Position numbers and translations under genes: made by a program. This document shows, piece after piece, positions 10,800-23,689 of a stretch of DNA of 64,000 nt; position 1 is the stretch's first letter; every line of letters begins with the position of its first letter. Origin of the DNA: Saxidomus purpurata (taxonomy: Eukaryota > Mollusca > Bivalvia > Venerida > Veneridae); contig JAFMSR010000012.1 in NCBI GenBank assembly GCA_022818135.1, positions 8,270,070 through 8,334,069 of the forward strand, written 5' to 3'. A model generated the notes under the pieces. It was not told the DNA's origin. It saw only the letters and a program-made list of their open reading frames with translations, and did not search any database.

Positions 10800-13700
10800 T
10801 GTATCGTTTTTTTCTTTTTAAATGAAGCAAGCTTAGCTCAAGAAGTTTGCCTGATTCTCCTGTTAACTTGAAGGAATTTCAAATAAACAACGTTTCCATT
10901 GAAAAAGGTGTAGATTCCCCCGAGGTATGCATTGACCTTTACATTTTTTTATTGGTAAATAAGTTTAGCGAATGAAATAAGTGAAGGTATCACCCTTTAA
11001 AAGTACAGCATACAAAAACATCAAGATTCTCACAGGTTAACTTATCTAAACAAGACAGCAGCTTCCTATCCTTTAGACATGTCCTTATGCCAACCGTGGG
11101 ATTACAGATGTGTGGGTTGAAATCTGCAACCATCTGGTTAGGAAAGCAAAGCAGAACATTTATCATTAATGTGTTAAATTACTGATTCTTAAAACCCGTC
11201 AGAGGTTCAAGAGAGTGTTTTCTCCTATTTGCTGTAAACAATGTCCACCCACACTTTAGGTAAACGGGCTGAAAATTTACGATTTTGTTTTGTTATTTAT
11301 GAGCTTTATGTTAAGAAAGATACCAAATGCACCTAAACGGTTCCGTATATTTTGGATATTTTGTTAATTCCAGTTATCTTAGTGCTAAGAAAGAATTGCG
11401 CAGAAGAGCTGTGGATTCGTAATTCAATCGGTACGTTGGTAAAATCACTTAAGGCATAAACGTTAAGTATTCAAATCTTACGGTACAGAAACACTTTTAA
11501 AACTATTAAGTTTTTCATGTCTACGAGTTACATATTTTAATCCGTGAGATAATCGTTTGGTTATTTCCAGTCTTTATGCACTTGTTTTGCAAAACATGCG
11601 TTTTATCAAATGCGACGTGCAATGCATCCAAAGTCAAAATCAACAATTCACACACGCTGCTCAAGTTATACTACTATGAGACATTCCTGTATTTATTCAA
11701 CTCCGACTCGAAAAACCTTTTGAATGTTCGCTTTTTCATATTTAAATGGTATCTTTATTTAATTTATACACGTATTATGTTCATGCATATCCTCGGATTG
11801 CATGTCAATATCAGTAAACAAACAAGCAATGAAAGATCTCTCAAATCAACTGATCAGCCATTAGAAATCCAAACGAACGAAAAAACTACTCCTAATAGAA
11901 CGTTTGAAGCTGTTCAATACATTATACATTTGAAACACCATTCTCCATGTTAGAAAACTAATTCTAGAGAAAGTGCTATGAACAGAGGGAAGAGCTACAA
12001 ACATGACAATACAACAAATCTCTGTGGACCATACGATTGAAATTAGACGTACATTTTATTGTACAATTATGTGCAGCCTTGAAAGGGTGGGTAAAGTTTA
12101 GAATTTTATGTGTCGCCAATTCATTGTCAACACGACTCGCTTTTGTTGCTCATTATCTCGGAGTGATTTCTTCACACAAATGACGCAGTGTTTTAATTAG
12201 CAATTTGTCATTCACGCCGCCTCCAGCTGATCTGTATATCTTCAGGACGTTGTTTTATTTTCAAGTAAGACGCTTGCTTTACTAGTAAATTAGATAAACA
12301 ATGACATAGAAGAAAAACAACTTGAAAATACGATGATCAATCATATCGACCATTTTCTCAAATAAGCCTCAATTTCATTTCAGATCTGCACGACTGACAA
12401 AAATTGAAATAAATAATTTACAATATTGCACCGAACGCTGAATTTCTGGTTATTATTGATATTACAGACACGTCATTATGTTTTTCGTATAATGTCTCCA
12501 AGCTGATCACTTAGCACCTTCAGAAATACTGGTCAGGAAGAATATGCAACTACGAAATGTATGGGGCAAAACCTTTCAACCAGATATATTCTTTACTTCG
12601 TGCTTTTCAACATATTTCTACTCTTGACTAAACTAAATATTGATTCTTAATTGTCACTGCTGTTGCTAAACCATTCCCCAGTTTCTTTCATCATTTGAAG
12701 TTAATTTTATAATATGCTCTAACACCGAAAACTATTTTTTTAAATCTGTGTTTTCTTTTATAAGTGCTTCTATAGTCAAGTGTATAAAATGGTCATTGCG
12801 GTACTTCAGTGAATAATATTTTACTCATTTTACTTATCACGTTTTACCTGACTGGTAATAAAATTTCCATTTTTCTTGTAACATTTTTCATGAAATCCAT
12901 CAAAAGTAACATTTCACTATATTTCCTTACAGCAATCACTCTAATGACAGTCAAATCTCGCAGGTGCACGTTACTTTACCTGTACAATGTATGTGCCCTA
13001 TCAAATATGCGCATTTCCTCTGTAGCCTTCCTTTAATTAAAAAAATAGCGAATTGTTCTACCGGTAACAAATAAATGAAAGTCTTAACAAATGTCAAATT
13101 TAACGATGTATTTATTGGTGTGTACCTGAAGACTTTAGCCAGAGTTTTCAGTGTTCTCATTCAAGTGTCAGAAATGGTGGATTTCCACTGCAGCTGCCTC
13201 GGAAAATGAAAGAAATGGTTCAAGTCAGGGTTCGGTGCAAATAGACAATAAATGATGCAATAAATGAAGTTAAAAAATCTATCTGTTTCCTAATAGATAA
13301 GAAGATAATTGGCTGCCAATGTCAGTTGGTCTATCTGTATAATAACTTTTCAGATCTTAATTAATGGTAAGGATACAGTTGATTTTTTCTCATCAACTTC
13401 TACTTGTGTTTCTACTTAAGACGTTGAAAAAGGAGACGATCTTTAAATCAATTAACTCTTTATTTAACTGCAATTAAGAGATATAAAAGTAAACAAAGTG
13501 TGAAATGGGTGAACATAAACTGTTTTGTGGAATGAAAATGTGGTTTGAAATTGCGGTAAAGATACATTTTATACACAAATTTGTAAAAAGGTATGAAATT
13601 CCTTGGGTTTTGGTTTGCATGCATAAGCTTGGTTTTGCAAACAGGTGTAAATACCTTCGTTGTTTGTCAGAATCAAAACGAAATATTTTCCCCTTTAATC

Positions 13701-14449
13701 AGCCTAAGCGTCATAAATGTTCAAGATCCTTGTTATGTAACCTCTTGCCGTTTAAAATCATGAAGCATTTCTTTAAGAGTGGATTCTACCACAATAACCA
13801 CAATTATCTGCCATGGAATATTTGCTTAAGTATTAGGTATCTAAATTAACTAACCAAATGAATAATGCATAACTTAACCACTTCCTTTAGTCTGGTTCTT
13901 TGTTTTCATATTACAAAACAATATATCTACCATGCTTCATGTTGAAATACAATAATACATTATATGAAATAAGGCAGATAATGACTGTGAAACGGTCCTC
14001 CCTGCTTGGAAAAAACATTATCTAGTTACTGTTATGTAAAAAGAAATAATTGGTGCGTTTGTCTGCTAGTATTTTCACTATTACGTCTTAAGTATTTAGG
14101 TTAACCTTTTACAAGGTACTTGTTCCATTATCTGTTTCATTATCAGTTCTTTTGCTGTGCTTATGCAAAGTAGTGTTAAAACACCGAAACAGATTGCTCT
14201 TATATTCTTAATCTTTTCAACTGCTTCGAATTTTAACTCATTTTATAGACTAGATACAATATTCATAAAAAATGGTTGAGCACTTTTTAGTTTGAATCTT
14301 TTTGCAACATTTCTGTTTGTTTTACAATGACATTATCTAGCTAATCTAGCTAATTTACGTCGCTTAGCAATACAGTTTTCAAACGTTGTGCGCATAATTA
14401 CAAAACATTAGAAAGTTTGCCGCAAAATATAGAAAGCTTCAGTAGTTTT
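10800..14449. other. AT-rich stretch, no convincing gene
   Basis: The two longest plus-strand frames of the window lie here (125 codons at 11576-11953; 114 codons at 13505-13849). Both have composition expected from random AT-rich DNA (many K, N, F, I, Y) and no recognisable motifs. No repeats over about 30 bp were noticed. Confidence 0.4.
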
Positions 14450-14453
14450 AATA

Positions 14454-15760
14454 ACAAGAGCTGTCTCATGACAGCACGCTCGACTATTCGAAAGCTTGTC
14501 AGTAAAATGGGTTTTTTTGTCTAAGAACAGGTGTATTGTGTAATTGTCTATAAGAGTTAAAGTCAAAGATATGAAACTTATTCAAAGACCTTTGCAAATG
14601 TATATTACATGCCAAGCCTTACCCTGGACTCTGAACTTTCAACTGGGGGTAGGAGGGTGTGGCGCGGGGGGGGGATAATTTCCAAAGAAAAACATGACCT
14701 TGTATATTTGATCACGTATAACTTTTTAACTTTTCAAAATTGATATGCATAAATTAAAAAAACAGGACCGCTGCATGCTGCATAATTATTTTACGACATT
14801 TTAAAAGTAAGCCATTTCGAGTATTTCCATATAATAGCCTGATAAAAACTGTGAGAAAATTCTTAATTAAAAAGGGGCATGAATATGTCAAAAATAAAAA
14901 AGTGGTTAATATGTTGATAGATAATACATGTTTTAAGTTTCAAATCAATATGTTCGATGGTATTCAAGATATTAGACTTAATTAAAATCTGTACCTAGAA
15001 TTCTTAGTTGAAAAGGGACATAAATCTGTAAAAAAATCAAAACAGAGTTATAGGGATTGTTTGCTTAGGTGTAGATGTAATAGTATTAAAGATACTTGAC
15101 TTCATTAAAAACCTTTTACAAAAAATTCTAAGTAAAAAAGGGGCATAAATCTGTCAAAAATCACAACAGAGTTATAGGGGTTGTTTCCTCAGGTGTAGAT
15201 GTTGATGGTAAACATATATTTTGAGTTTCAAGTCAATACCTTTGATTGTATTCAAAATATTTGACTCTATAAAAAAAATTACCAACAAAAATGTGGTTAA
15301 TATGTTGATACACGTTTTAAGTTTCAAGTCAATACCTTTGATTGTATTCAAAATATTTGACTTTATAAAAATAATTACCAAAAAAATGTGGTTAATATGT
15401 TGATACACGTTTTAAGTTTCAAGTCAATATGTTCGATAGTATTCAAGATATTAGACTTAATTAAAATCTGTACCTAGAATTCTTAGTTGAAAAGGGACAT
15501 AAATCTGTCAGAAATCAAAACAGAATTATTGGAATTGTTTCCTCGGGAGTAGATGTTGATAGTAAACATAAATTTTGAGTTTCAAGTCAATAACTTTGAT
15601 AGTATTCAAGATATTTGACTTTATTAAAAAAACTTTAACCAAAATTTCTTAGTTAAAATGGGGTGTAAATCTGTCAAAAAAACTTTAACCAACGCAGACG
15701 CCGACGCCGATGCCAGGGCGAGTGCAGTAGCCTCCTTATTCTTCGAATAGTCGAGCTAAA
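14454..15760 (+). mobile_element. GACGCC-tailed repeat element, subfamily I, full-length copy
   Basis: The head reads ACAAGAGCTGTC then GCTCGACTATTCGAA (14478-14492). The tail has the exact 15-bp reverse complement TTCGAATAGTCGAGC (15742-15756) followed by TAAAA. The interior repeats the ~160-bp unit seen in the 2.1-kb copy, with deletions and a duplicated sub-block around 15215-15420 (two near-identical stretches with CAAGTCAATACCTTTGATTG). The array ends in a GACGCCGACGCC tract at about 15694-15712. No protein is encoded; frames inside are shadows of the repeat. Confidence 0.75.
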
Positions 15761-15923
15761 ACCCGCAGAGGAAATATTGGGGAAAGTGACTTTTAACATG
15801 TATTGCAATGTTCATTGTTTACCTAAGACACAATAATAAACGAAACCATTACAAAACTCCTCGACAACGCAAACGAAGGATCATGAAATGATAAATAATT
15901 ATTAAGCATCGTACCCCTAAACC

Positions 15924-16205
15924 TTAAATCATTTCCCCATTTGTGTTTAAAGCCTTTACATAAACCTTAAACTCTGTAGAAATGATGGCTTTGTAGAAAT
16001 GTTTAAATGTAAAATTTAAAATGCGCCAAATGGAGACAAAAAATATTCGAACTATACGACCTTTCAAGAATAGAGTACTGTTTAATGTGTCAACACGGCC
16101 AAGACCGTGAATCCGGTCTATAACACGTCTCCATATTTCAGCACAAAGAGTTGCACGGTGAAGATTATTAACATTGGAGCTCCACTGTGTATATAGTTGC
16201 ATACC
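15924..16205 (-). CDS. Ambiguous exon-like frame, unrecognised
   Basis: On the minus strand a good acceptor-like sequence (TTTTCATTACATCAGCAG, ending near 16206) opens a frame of about 93 codons to a stop at 15924. The first half contains TQWSSNVNNLHRATL and EIWRRVIDRIHGLGRVDT, not AT-biased. The second half becomes F/I/K-rich and looks random. No good donor lies between the halves, and no nearby poly(A) hexamer was seen. It could be a degraded coding fragment, or chance. Confidence 0.2.
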   Translation of the reverse strand, partial: GMQLYTQWSSNVNNLHRATLCAEIWRRVIDRIHGLGRVDTLNSTLFLKGRIVRIFFVSIWRILNFTFKHFYKAIISTEFKVYVKALNTNGEMI

Positions 16206-16955
16206 CTGCTGATGTAATGAAAACTTTCTCGGGAGAAAAAAAACATTTAATTAACGTTCGTTCTATAGAACAACAAACCTCTCTACAACAAACTTTCTAA
16301 TTTCATTAATAACACCAAAACTGAATTTATTGATTTCGGACAATTACATGTCTTGATACCTTTGGAAACAAAAATAACTTTTCTTGTTAACAAAAAGTTG
16401 CATTCGTATAATTTCTATCATTTGAAAGAAATTGAACGGCACTTTGCATTTCACTGAATCACAGAGATGTAAATGTTGACAGGAAATTGAATATCGATGG
16501 ATTTTCTATCCTTATACCTGTAGATCGTCAGACCATTATGCAGAATTAGGTAACAGTTAACAAATGATAAACAAATTAGAACGGTTGCTGCGTAATGTTG
16601 CTTTTTTTTAAGGGGAGGGGGATTTCGCATTTGAATTACGTCAAAATATGTTATATCAATATATCCATGAAGTACAATACTTGTTTCGCCTTTTATTATA
16701 ACGTTGTACTGCGTTTTTGTATCGATTCATTTTAGCTCAACTACGTTTATCATCTTATATTAATCGCTCTCGAAACATGGAAGTTAAATTCTAAAATTCG
16801 AATACGAAAAAATATAAACCGGGCAAGTCAGGAGTACGCGGCTTCTAGTTAGATCCTACCTAGCTCATCCAATAAAATTCACTGTTGCCTCTGAGCCGAT
16901 AACATCCTAAAATAAATGATAATACAAATTCTATTGAGCAAGTTTATACCGTCAT
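16206..16955. other. AT-rich stretch, nothing recognised
   Basis: Contains a short G-rich run (AAGGGGAGGGGG near 16611) and otherwise no structure I can identify. Confidence 0.4.
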
Positions 16956-16959
16956 GACA

Positions 16960-17325
16960 TTTTTTTTAATAAGGTTTAACTCCATCAGGACCATACAGAA
17001 TGAATGTAAAATAAAAAAACCAATCCCTTTGTACTATATAGTGAACAAGGTTAATTTTATTATTTTTCTGATAAAAACTGACGTAGAGAGTTGACAAGGC
17101 TAATTTGGCATATTTTGGATAATTCAACGGCCATAAACCAAAAGTGCCTTGGGTAATTTTGCTAGTTATCAAACCTGGCCCAGACATTATGCCCACAAAT
17201 GTGTTCAGCAAGTTTCGTGAAGATCATATGAAATCTGTTTGACTGAGAGAGCAGACAACGTGTTGACGCCGCCCGCCGGGTGGAGATGTTCCCATAATAT
17301 GTCTCTGCGGGCGTAAACAGTACTT
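16960..17325. repeat. Fragment of a GGCCATAA/AAGTTT-type dispersed bivalve repeat
   Basis: The sequence reads GGCCATAAACCAAAAGTGCC, TTATCAAACCTGGCCCAGAC, ATTATGCCCACAAA, AGCAAGTTTCGTGAAGATC, GACTGAGAGAGCAGACAACG and GACGCCGCCCGCCGGGTGG in order. I know this kind of wording from dispersed mollusc repeats. Two minus-strand frames of 72-81 codons run through it and are probably by-products. Confidence 0.5.
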
Positions 17326-19160
17326 TACTTAAAATTTTGTAATTAAGTTTGTCTTTATAACCTTGTATTATCGCAACCAAACATAGGCTCTGTATGTATT
17401 ACATTTTTTGTATTCCATATATTATCTCAAAGAATAAAATGATTAGATTTGGAAAAGACGTACTCCCACCAAAAAGCAAACTTTCCAGTAGTGACAAATC
17501 ATAAAACCACATCGATGAAATTCTAAAATGCAAACTCAATACATATCTGAAATTGAATCTGTTAATGAAAATAAATTACAATTGTTTGTTTCGGCGAAAG
17601 ATCGAAATTCATTCATCTCATGGACATCAGATAACAATGCATTAACGACTTGCCGACTTCGCAACAAATAGAAATATTGTTATCTGATGTTCACGACATT
17701 AAATAAACTTCAATCATTCACCGAAACAATCAAAAATTTCTTTTCATTCCATATTTTACTTTGGGTTCTTTTAAAATTATGTTTAAATGTAATTATCTTA
17801 AGTCAGCTTCAAGCCGCTGTTAGCGAATTGTCAGCTATGTGTAGTTTGTTAAATGGATCTAGGAGCCGTAGGCGTAAATAAAAAAGTAGGACTATTTATC
17901 AACTTTAGAGAACGATATAATAATTTCATAATATTTTTACTTTATAATTTCAAGCTTATTTGAATGTAGTTTCCAAAAATGGGGAAAAACTAGTCTAGCA
18001 CACTTAAATTTATTCTTTAAATAAACTTCACTGGTGAGTTGACATCGGTACAATCTGCTTCAGTAAACAAATGAAAAGCATGAACGGTTATTTGTTCATT
18101 TGAAATGAATTTGAATTGTTATCGGCAATATGCTAAGTAGAGATATTAAAATTATAACTGACTACATAATTATTTATCTGTGTAGCATTGAAATCCCGTT
18201 AATCTTATCGAGAATATTGTCTGGATTGTCGCATTAAAAACACACAAGAAAACATTACTGTCAGAAAAAAACTGTAAATGGAAAGGTGTGTTGTCTTCAA
18301 GTAGCCTTCACTCTTACTCAAAGCTACTAAACATAGTGAAATGAGGCTTGCGTCTTGGTGACAACAGAAACAGCGAACATTTAAATAATTTAATCCATAA
18401 TATTTTGTTGCCAAAATACTTCTCAGATATGTCTTCTATATTTAAATTCACGAACTGGTAGGTGATGGGCTAACATTACATCGAAATTTGCAGCTCAAGT
18501 TAAGAGACGATCATTGCTAGTTCAAAGTTTACTGCATGATTTATTTGCTAAACAATCATCTACTTACTCGTATTCTGAGTACTTAGAACCACTACATAGA
18601 TAACCATTAACTCGTAGTGTTTAAGCACTTCTACCTGAAACATGTGTATAAAATAATTGAATTAACAATAGACAAGATAATACAAATAGCAGTCACACGG
18701 TACAAATCTTCTACGGAATGGTTTTCCAAGAAAAACATGTTCACTTCTTAGTTATTGTAAAGTAGACAAATCTACGTCATATTATCTTATTATTTCTTAC
18801 ATATTCCATCTTCGTTACTTTTCAACTCAAGTAGAAAATAATAAAACCTTGTGTCACGAACAAAGCTTTACTCAAAAGCTATATTGTTTACTGTATGTGT
18901 ATAACTGTACATTTTTTAAATGGGATGTAAAAATGTGAAACGTAATTTATTCCCTTTGTAATACAATGATACAAAGCCGTGATAGATTACTCAATATGTC
19001 AAGGTACATGTCTTTTGCGTCATTCACGAAGGTGTCATTTTAAAATAAACATTTTAGTAAGAGTCAAGTCGTTTCAGCGATGTTTTCAATGTTCGATAGT
19101 TCACGTAATTCGCAGCACATCGCCAAGAACTGTTCATATATTTCAGCTGAGGCTACTTAC
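17326..19160. other. AT-rich stretch, nothing recognised
   Basis: Short frames only (about 60-70 codons). No repeat or strong hairpin noticed. Confidence 0.4.
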
Positions 19161-19206
19161 CTCCTGATTTATCCTTGCGCATTAGAGCTCCGCCCAATGA
19201 ATTATT
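19161..19206 (-). CDS. Candidate short exon (unrecognised)
   Basis: On the minus strand 15 codons (NNSLGGALMRKDKSG) plus one base end at a strong donor, GGAG|GTAAGTAG (junction after 19161). The nearest in-frame acceptor is CGAAG at 19207. The frame is also open upstream for about 19 more codons and includes an ATG, so a longer or initial exon is possible. It ends in phase 1, which matches the phase-1 start of the 10725 exon. The acceptor lacks a clear pyrimidine tract. Confidence 0.25.
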
Positions 19207-19658
19207 CTTCGATAAATCACGTTCAAATGCAATAAACATTAGGTAGTTACTTACAATATTTTACAACCACTTATTTCACCCAAAATTGCAAGATCTGGTG
19301 TTGTTTGGTTGCTACTTTCTAAAATGAATAGTATTACTTGAACTTTTCGTTATAAAATATTACAAAGTACAAAATGTCTTTGGTACCGAAATCATAAAGA
19401 GTCAGTACACATGCAACAATCTACAATCATATTTATAAATAACCCGATACAATGTCGTAAAATGAAACAGATTGTACATGCGTACAGAAAATATTGACCT
19501 TTAAAAGACTTATTTAAAATAAAAATACTAAAATAAACTCACTCTGGATCTGCTCTGAACTCTACTGTGTGCTGTACTGTAACTCCTCATTCCTAAAATG
19601 CGGTTAGTCGGTAAATAATTTTATTGCCCCTTGTGAACCTTCCCCTCTTCAAGCATAC

Positions 19659-19762
19659 CATAATACATCCACACACTTCTTTTGATGAATGGTTTATAAC
19701 ATCAAGCTCTTTACTTAATTTATGTATAACTTTCTCAATTACTTCTAAATTATAAGAGTCCT
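19659..19762 (-). CDS. Candidate exon with a predicted amphipathic helix (unrecognised)
   Basis: On the minus strand the frame from acceptor CCTCAG (19763-19768) reads DSYNLEVIEKVIHKLSKELD and then VINHSSKEVCGCIM. It can be spliced at ATG|GTATGC (after 19659), or it continues as LKRGRFTRGNKIIYRLTAF to a stop at 19593. The EVIEKVIHKLSKELD segment has a helical i/i+3/i+4 pattern of hydrophobic residues. Phase would be 1 to 0, compatible with a phase-0 start at 19206. There is no poly(A) hexamer close to the stop. Composition favours coding, but no family is recognised. Confidence 0.25.
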
Positions 19763-20281
19763 CTGAGGATCCTAACAAGTCTCAAAGCATAAAAAGTGCA
19801 CTTTTCTAGAAAGTTCTCGTGTCTTGTGGTAGAGTATTTTTACGCCAACTTTTTGCAATTATCCACCTGATCTCCTTTTAATTCATATATTGCGTTTCTT
19901 TGTGATTGTGGATTTTAAAAGATGTTCAGTTCAAATATGTTTCAATTACATAACATATTGATGTAATATAATGTAATTGTAAAAACAGAATATGCCTCAC
20001 TAGTCATTATTCCAAGAAATGTTAGAGCTTGCCTTTACGTCGATCCTGGTAAATATTCATTTTCTTGCTTCAATCTTTTGATTTATATCATCAAGCAGGT
20101 CTCAGTTGGCGTGTTTATATCATTGAGAAATGGCACAGTATTATAGGAAAGCAGCTCTTGCAAAATTATTAACTTAATTAACACTCATATCAGATTCAAT
20201 CGGCCATTATGCTAAATCAGCGAGAATAACAGTGCTCCAAAGAATTTCAATACTTTAATGTACCTCTTGTGGTGTGATGCG

Positions 20282-20311
20282 CCACCGGAGGTCTTTGTAC
20301 AAAGCCGGTGG
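20282..20311. repeat. Nested palindrome/hairpin
   Basis: Arms CCACCGG (20282-20288) and CCGGTGG (20305-20311) enclose AGGT and a 12-bp perfect palindrome CTTTGTACAAAG (20293-20304). The block is GC-rich in AT-rich surroundings. It could be a cruciform or RNA hairpin, or the end of an unrecognised mobile element. Confidence 0.7.
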
Positions 20312-20319
20312 ATATCTTT

Positions 20320-22955
20320 ATGGGTGTACAATAAGCCTTGATTACCACTCGTAAGAAGCGGCCAATATTTTTATAATCGAAGAAAAATTATTTTCTGTCA
20401 AAAATCGATTTTTTAAATACATTAGTCAGTTTTCAAGCTAATCTAAGATAATATATTTGATTGCCTTTAGGATATCTTAACGTTCTAGAACTGTTGCAGA
20501 CGTCACTGGAAATAATATTTCCGTTTAAGGGAAATTTCGTTTTGCTCAACTTTAGTTTGTTTTTTTTAATTCTGACACTTTTGAAAGTATATTAAATAAT
20601 ACGCACAACTAAATAAAGTCATGGAAATAACTTTTATAATTGTATGTGTTTTTATAGACACATTCTATATGATTCTTATCTCTTTTTTTATTCAACGTTT
20701 TTAAGTCTTTTCCAAGTTTCCACAGATCTAATATACAGTACCACGGCAATGGTATATTATTTCAATCAACATCACATGAAAATCACTTTAATCCACTCAC
20801 AAAGCAATTGACCTTTGTGAAAACACAGTAACTTATGAACGATAAAAAACAAAAGATCAAATAAATGTCCGAGGGGTATACGTATTGACGCAAGAGCTTC
20901 TGAGATCGTGACCGACTACTAGCTGCTACAAGAGCTAGATAACCCGGCGAAAACATCTAGCAAAAAACCGTATGTTAACAACATTAGTCTTTCATTACGC
21001 CACTTTGAGGAAAAATGGAAACTGGCAGTTATTTTGTTTGAACATTATGGATAATTTTTCTGTTATTACCACACCAAAACTATAGAAGGAATCTTTGAGC
21101 GTTTCCAGACGAAGAGAAAACTGTGAAGTTGATAGAATTTGCAGAACCTTTTAATTAAAAACAACTGAACTCAGTTTAATGAGCGGATGAACATGTTTTT
21201 ATAGCAGAATATGAATATGGATTTGATGATGACTTTCTTTCGTAAATAGTTTTAACGTGCGTCACACCCAGCAAATTGTTTACACTACATGCCTTTTTTT
21301 GACAAAAACTTAAACGTTAATATTGCAAAAAGAAAAAGAGAAACTCACAAAAATTGTAAATACAACTTATATGCCACTCCCTTTGCCGGCATTCCATATT
21401 TACCGGTACAATTAGGCTGTTTTCTCATCACTTTGTTTGGGTGTAGGTAAATAGACAGCTATTCAAATAACATTGGTTTGAATTGGGAGATACCAACCAA
21501 TAATCTGACCACTTTTAAACGTATTATGACGTCATTTATGTTAATGAATAACGCAAAAAAAAATTCAGTTTGCATTGTTTGTAATCGACGTCTTTGTAAA
21601 CAGGGTTTGTTTTCAAAAAGAAGATATTTCTGTAAGCAGATAACATTCTCAATATTTTTTACCAATATTTGAGACAATATCTCGGACGTGCATCATTATC
21701 CTTATTTATAATGCTATGGCAACAGTTCATGGCATTATGATAGTATAATATGGTTACTATGGTTACATCGACGGAGTTTATTTAGTTTCAGACATCATAT
21801 TTGTAATGTACAACACACAATATCTTTATGTATTATCTGTGTTTTGAGTAGGTCTAAAATTTAACTATTTTGTTCCTATTCAAAATATTGTAATTGTTAC
21901 ATTATTTTGTTTCAGAGGTCACATTTTCCTGTTCGCAATGTCATACAGTATAACGCAAGTCAAGTATTCACCCTCCCCGTTAATCTGTCTTACCAATAAT
22001 GTCTTATACTGAAACGAAATCAATTACGTAAGGCTGGAAAGCAAAAGAAAAATTTGGAGAGATAGGTGCGGTTCAACAAATATTAGCATTCCTGTGGTAA
22101 TTTTTTGGCCAAAGTGCAACATTTTATAATTTAAAAAAAGTGGTTTTAGCCACAAACAAATATAATATTTATCAACATATAATACGTTTTAATGCCAAGA
22201 TTTATATTGTTCTGAAACAGCGAAAGGCTTTTGGGTTATATTTATGTTTATTTTGCAAATTTTTAAGTCAATCATATTTTAATAATCAAAACAAGAATTT
22301 TAGATAATTTTCCTATCAATGGTCAATTGGGTGTAAGTATTAGGTATGTTAAAATTCTTTTGACTTGCATTGGTATACTTCAATGATGTACTGCAAATAT
22401 TCTGTTCCAACCTGTTATAAGGTCACAGATGTTTTCCTTTAAACTGGCCATCAAAGTATATATCGGTTACGTGTTTCATAAATTGCTTATTAACCTAGAT
22501 TAATTATTTCACAGGTATTAAGCAGTTCTTACACAACGCCCTTTGAAGTATTTTCTTCAAAATTAGCTTCAGTTGTTCACAGTTTCTCTTTGATCTGGGA
22601 AATTATGGTCATCACTCGAAAAAGAAAATTGAAAAAAATCCTAATGTAATTCAAATGAAAGCCTTGTTTAGAAATAATCTCAATTTAACGTCTTTAACAG
22701 TGTATTAGCTTATAACGTGTAATGATTTCTATAACCAAAATACAAGACAAAGTTCATTATGAATCAAACCAAAATATGTACCTAATCATGAAAAATACAC
22801 CACTTATCACATATTTCTCGCACAGAGAAGTTAATTGTGCGCAATATCAAAAACGAATTATTTAAATGTTTTAATATAAAGCACTTTGTGTATAAAACAA
22901 ACATTCATTTTTTCTTCTCAAATTCAAAGACAAATACACCTCCAAAGAACCAATG
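20320..22955. other. AT-rich stretch with an isolated CRE palindrome
   Basis: A perfect TGACGTCA lies at 21527-21534 (cAMP-response-element consensus). One 8-mer in 64 kb is unremarkable on its own. No genes, repeats or other structures were recognised. Confidence 0.4.
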
Positions 22956-22960
22956 AAAGG

Positions 22961-23685
22961 AGAGCTGTCAGTAAGACAGCGCGCTCGACTTTTTTCAGTG
23001 CTTGCCAATAAAACAAAACGCTGCCACTTTAAAAAAAAACAAGGATCTGTATAAACAAAGGCCACAAGTAGCAAGATATTAAGTCAAGAGTTTTCAATCT
23101 CAACTGTTTGATATCCCTGAATACTACAGCAAAGTTTGAAACTAATACTTCAAGTTGTTTATGATATAGGTGCATATGACAGTGCCAGTTGCGCACAAAA
23201 CTTTAACTAGGAATTTCTAAGTACAAATCAAGAAACATTTTCACAGAGTTATCTTCCCTTGCTTAAAGATAGGTGTCATGATTGTACATAAGTATTTCGA
23301 CTTTTAAAGTAATATCTCAAATTGTTAAATCAACAAGTGGACAAGAATAACAATTTTTACTGAGTTTCTAAGACGAAAGGGCCATAATTCAAATGAAATC
23401 CTTGACAGAGTTACTTTCTCCTGCCTATGTTTGGGGATCATGGTGGTTAACAAGTATTTCAACTTAATATCTCAAACAGTTCAGTCAAAAAGTGGACTGG
23501 TACGAAAAACTTAACCGAGATTCTAAGTCGATAAAGGGCCTTAATTTAACAAAAATCCTTGACAGAGTTACCTTCTCTTGTCGACAGATGGGGACAATGA
23601 TGCAAATTAGTATTTCAACTTTCAGAGCAATATCTCAAAGGGTTAAGGATAGCTCCCCTTTTCTTAAAAAAAATCGAGCTAAAAA
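22961..23685 (+). mobile_element. GACGCC-family repeat element, subfamily II, shorter copy
   Basis: The head reads AGAGCTGTCA, AGACAGCGC and then GCTCGACTTTTTTC (22983-22996). The tail reads AGCTCCCCTTTTCTT and ends in AAAAATCGAGCTAAAAA (to 23685). The interior has units of ~157 bp (GGGCC landmarks at about 23379 and 23536) with CCTTGACAGAGTTAC. The GACGCC tract present in the other copies is missing here, probably deleted. Frames inside are shadows. Confidence 0.65.
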
Positions 23686-23689
23686 GTAA

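Noticed and set aside
11576..11953. Longest open frame in the window (125 codons, plus)
   Set aside because: Composition is dominated by F, Y, K, N, I and L as expected of AT-rich DNA. No motif, splice context or homology cue.
13341..13371. 13-nt plus-strand microexon between TAACTTTTCAG and GTAAGGAT
   Set aside because: Both signals are good but the exon is too short to support without transcripts.
13505..13849. 114-codon plus-strand frame
   Set aside because: No recognisable domain, AT-driven composition, no promoter or poly(A) signal in a sensible place.
21527..21534. CRE palindrome TGACGTCA as a promoter element
   Set aside because: A single isolated 8-mer with no gene start nearby is not evidence of a promoter.
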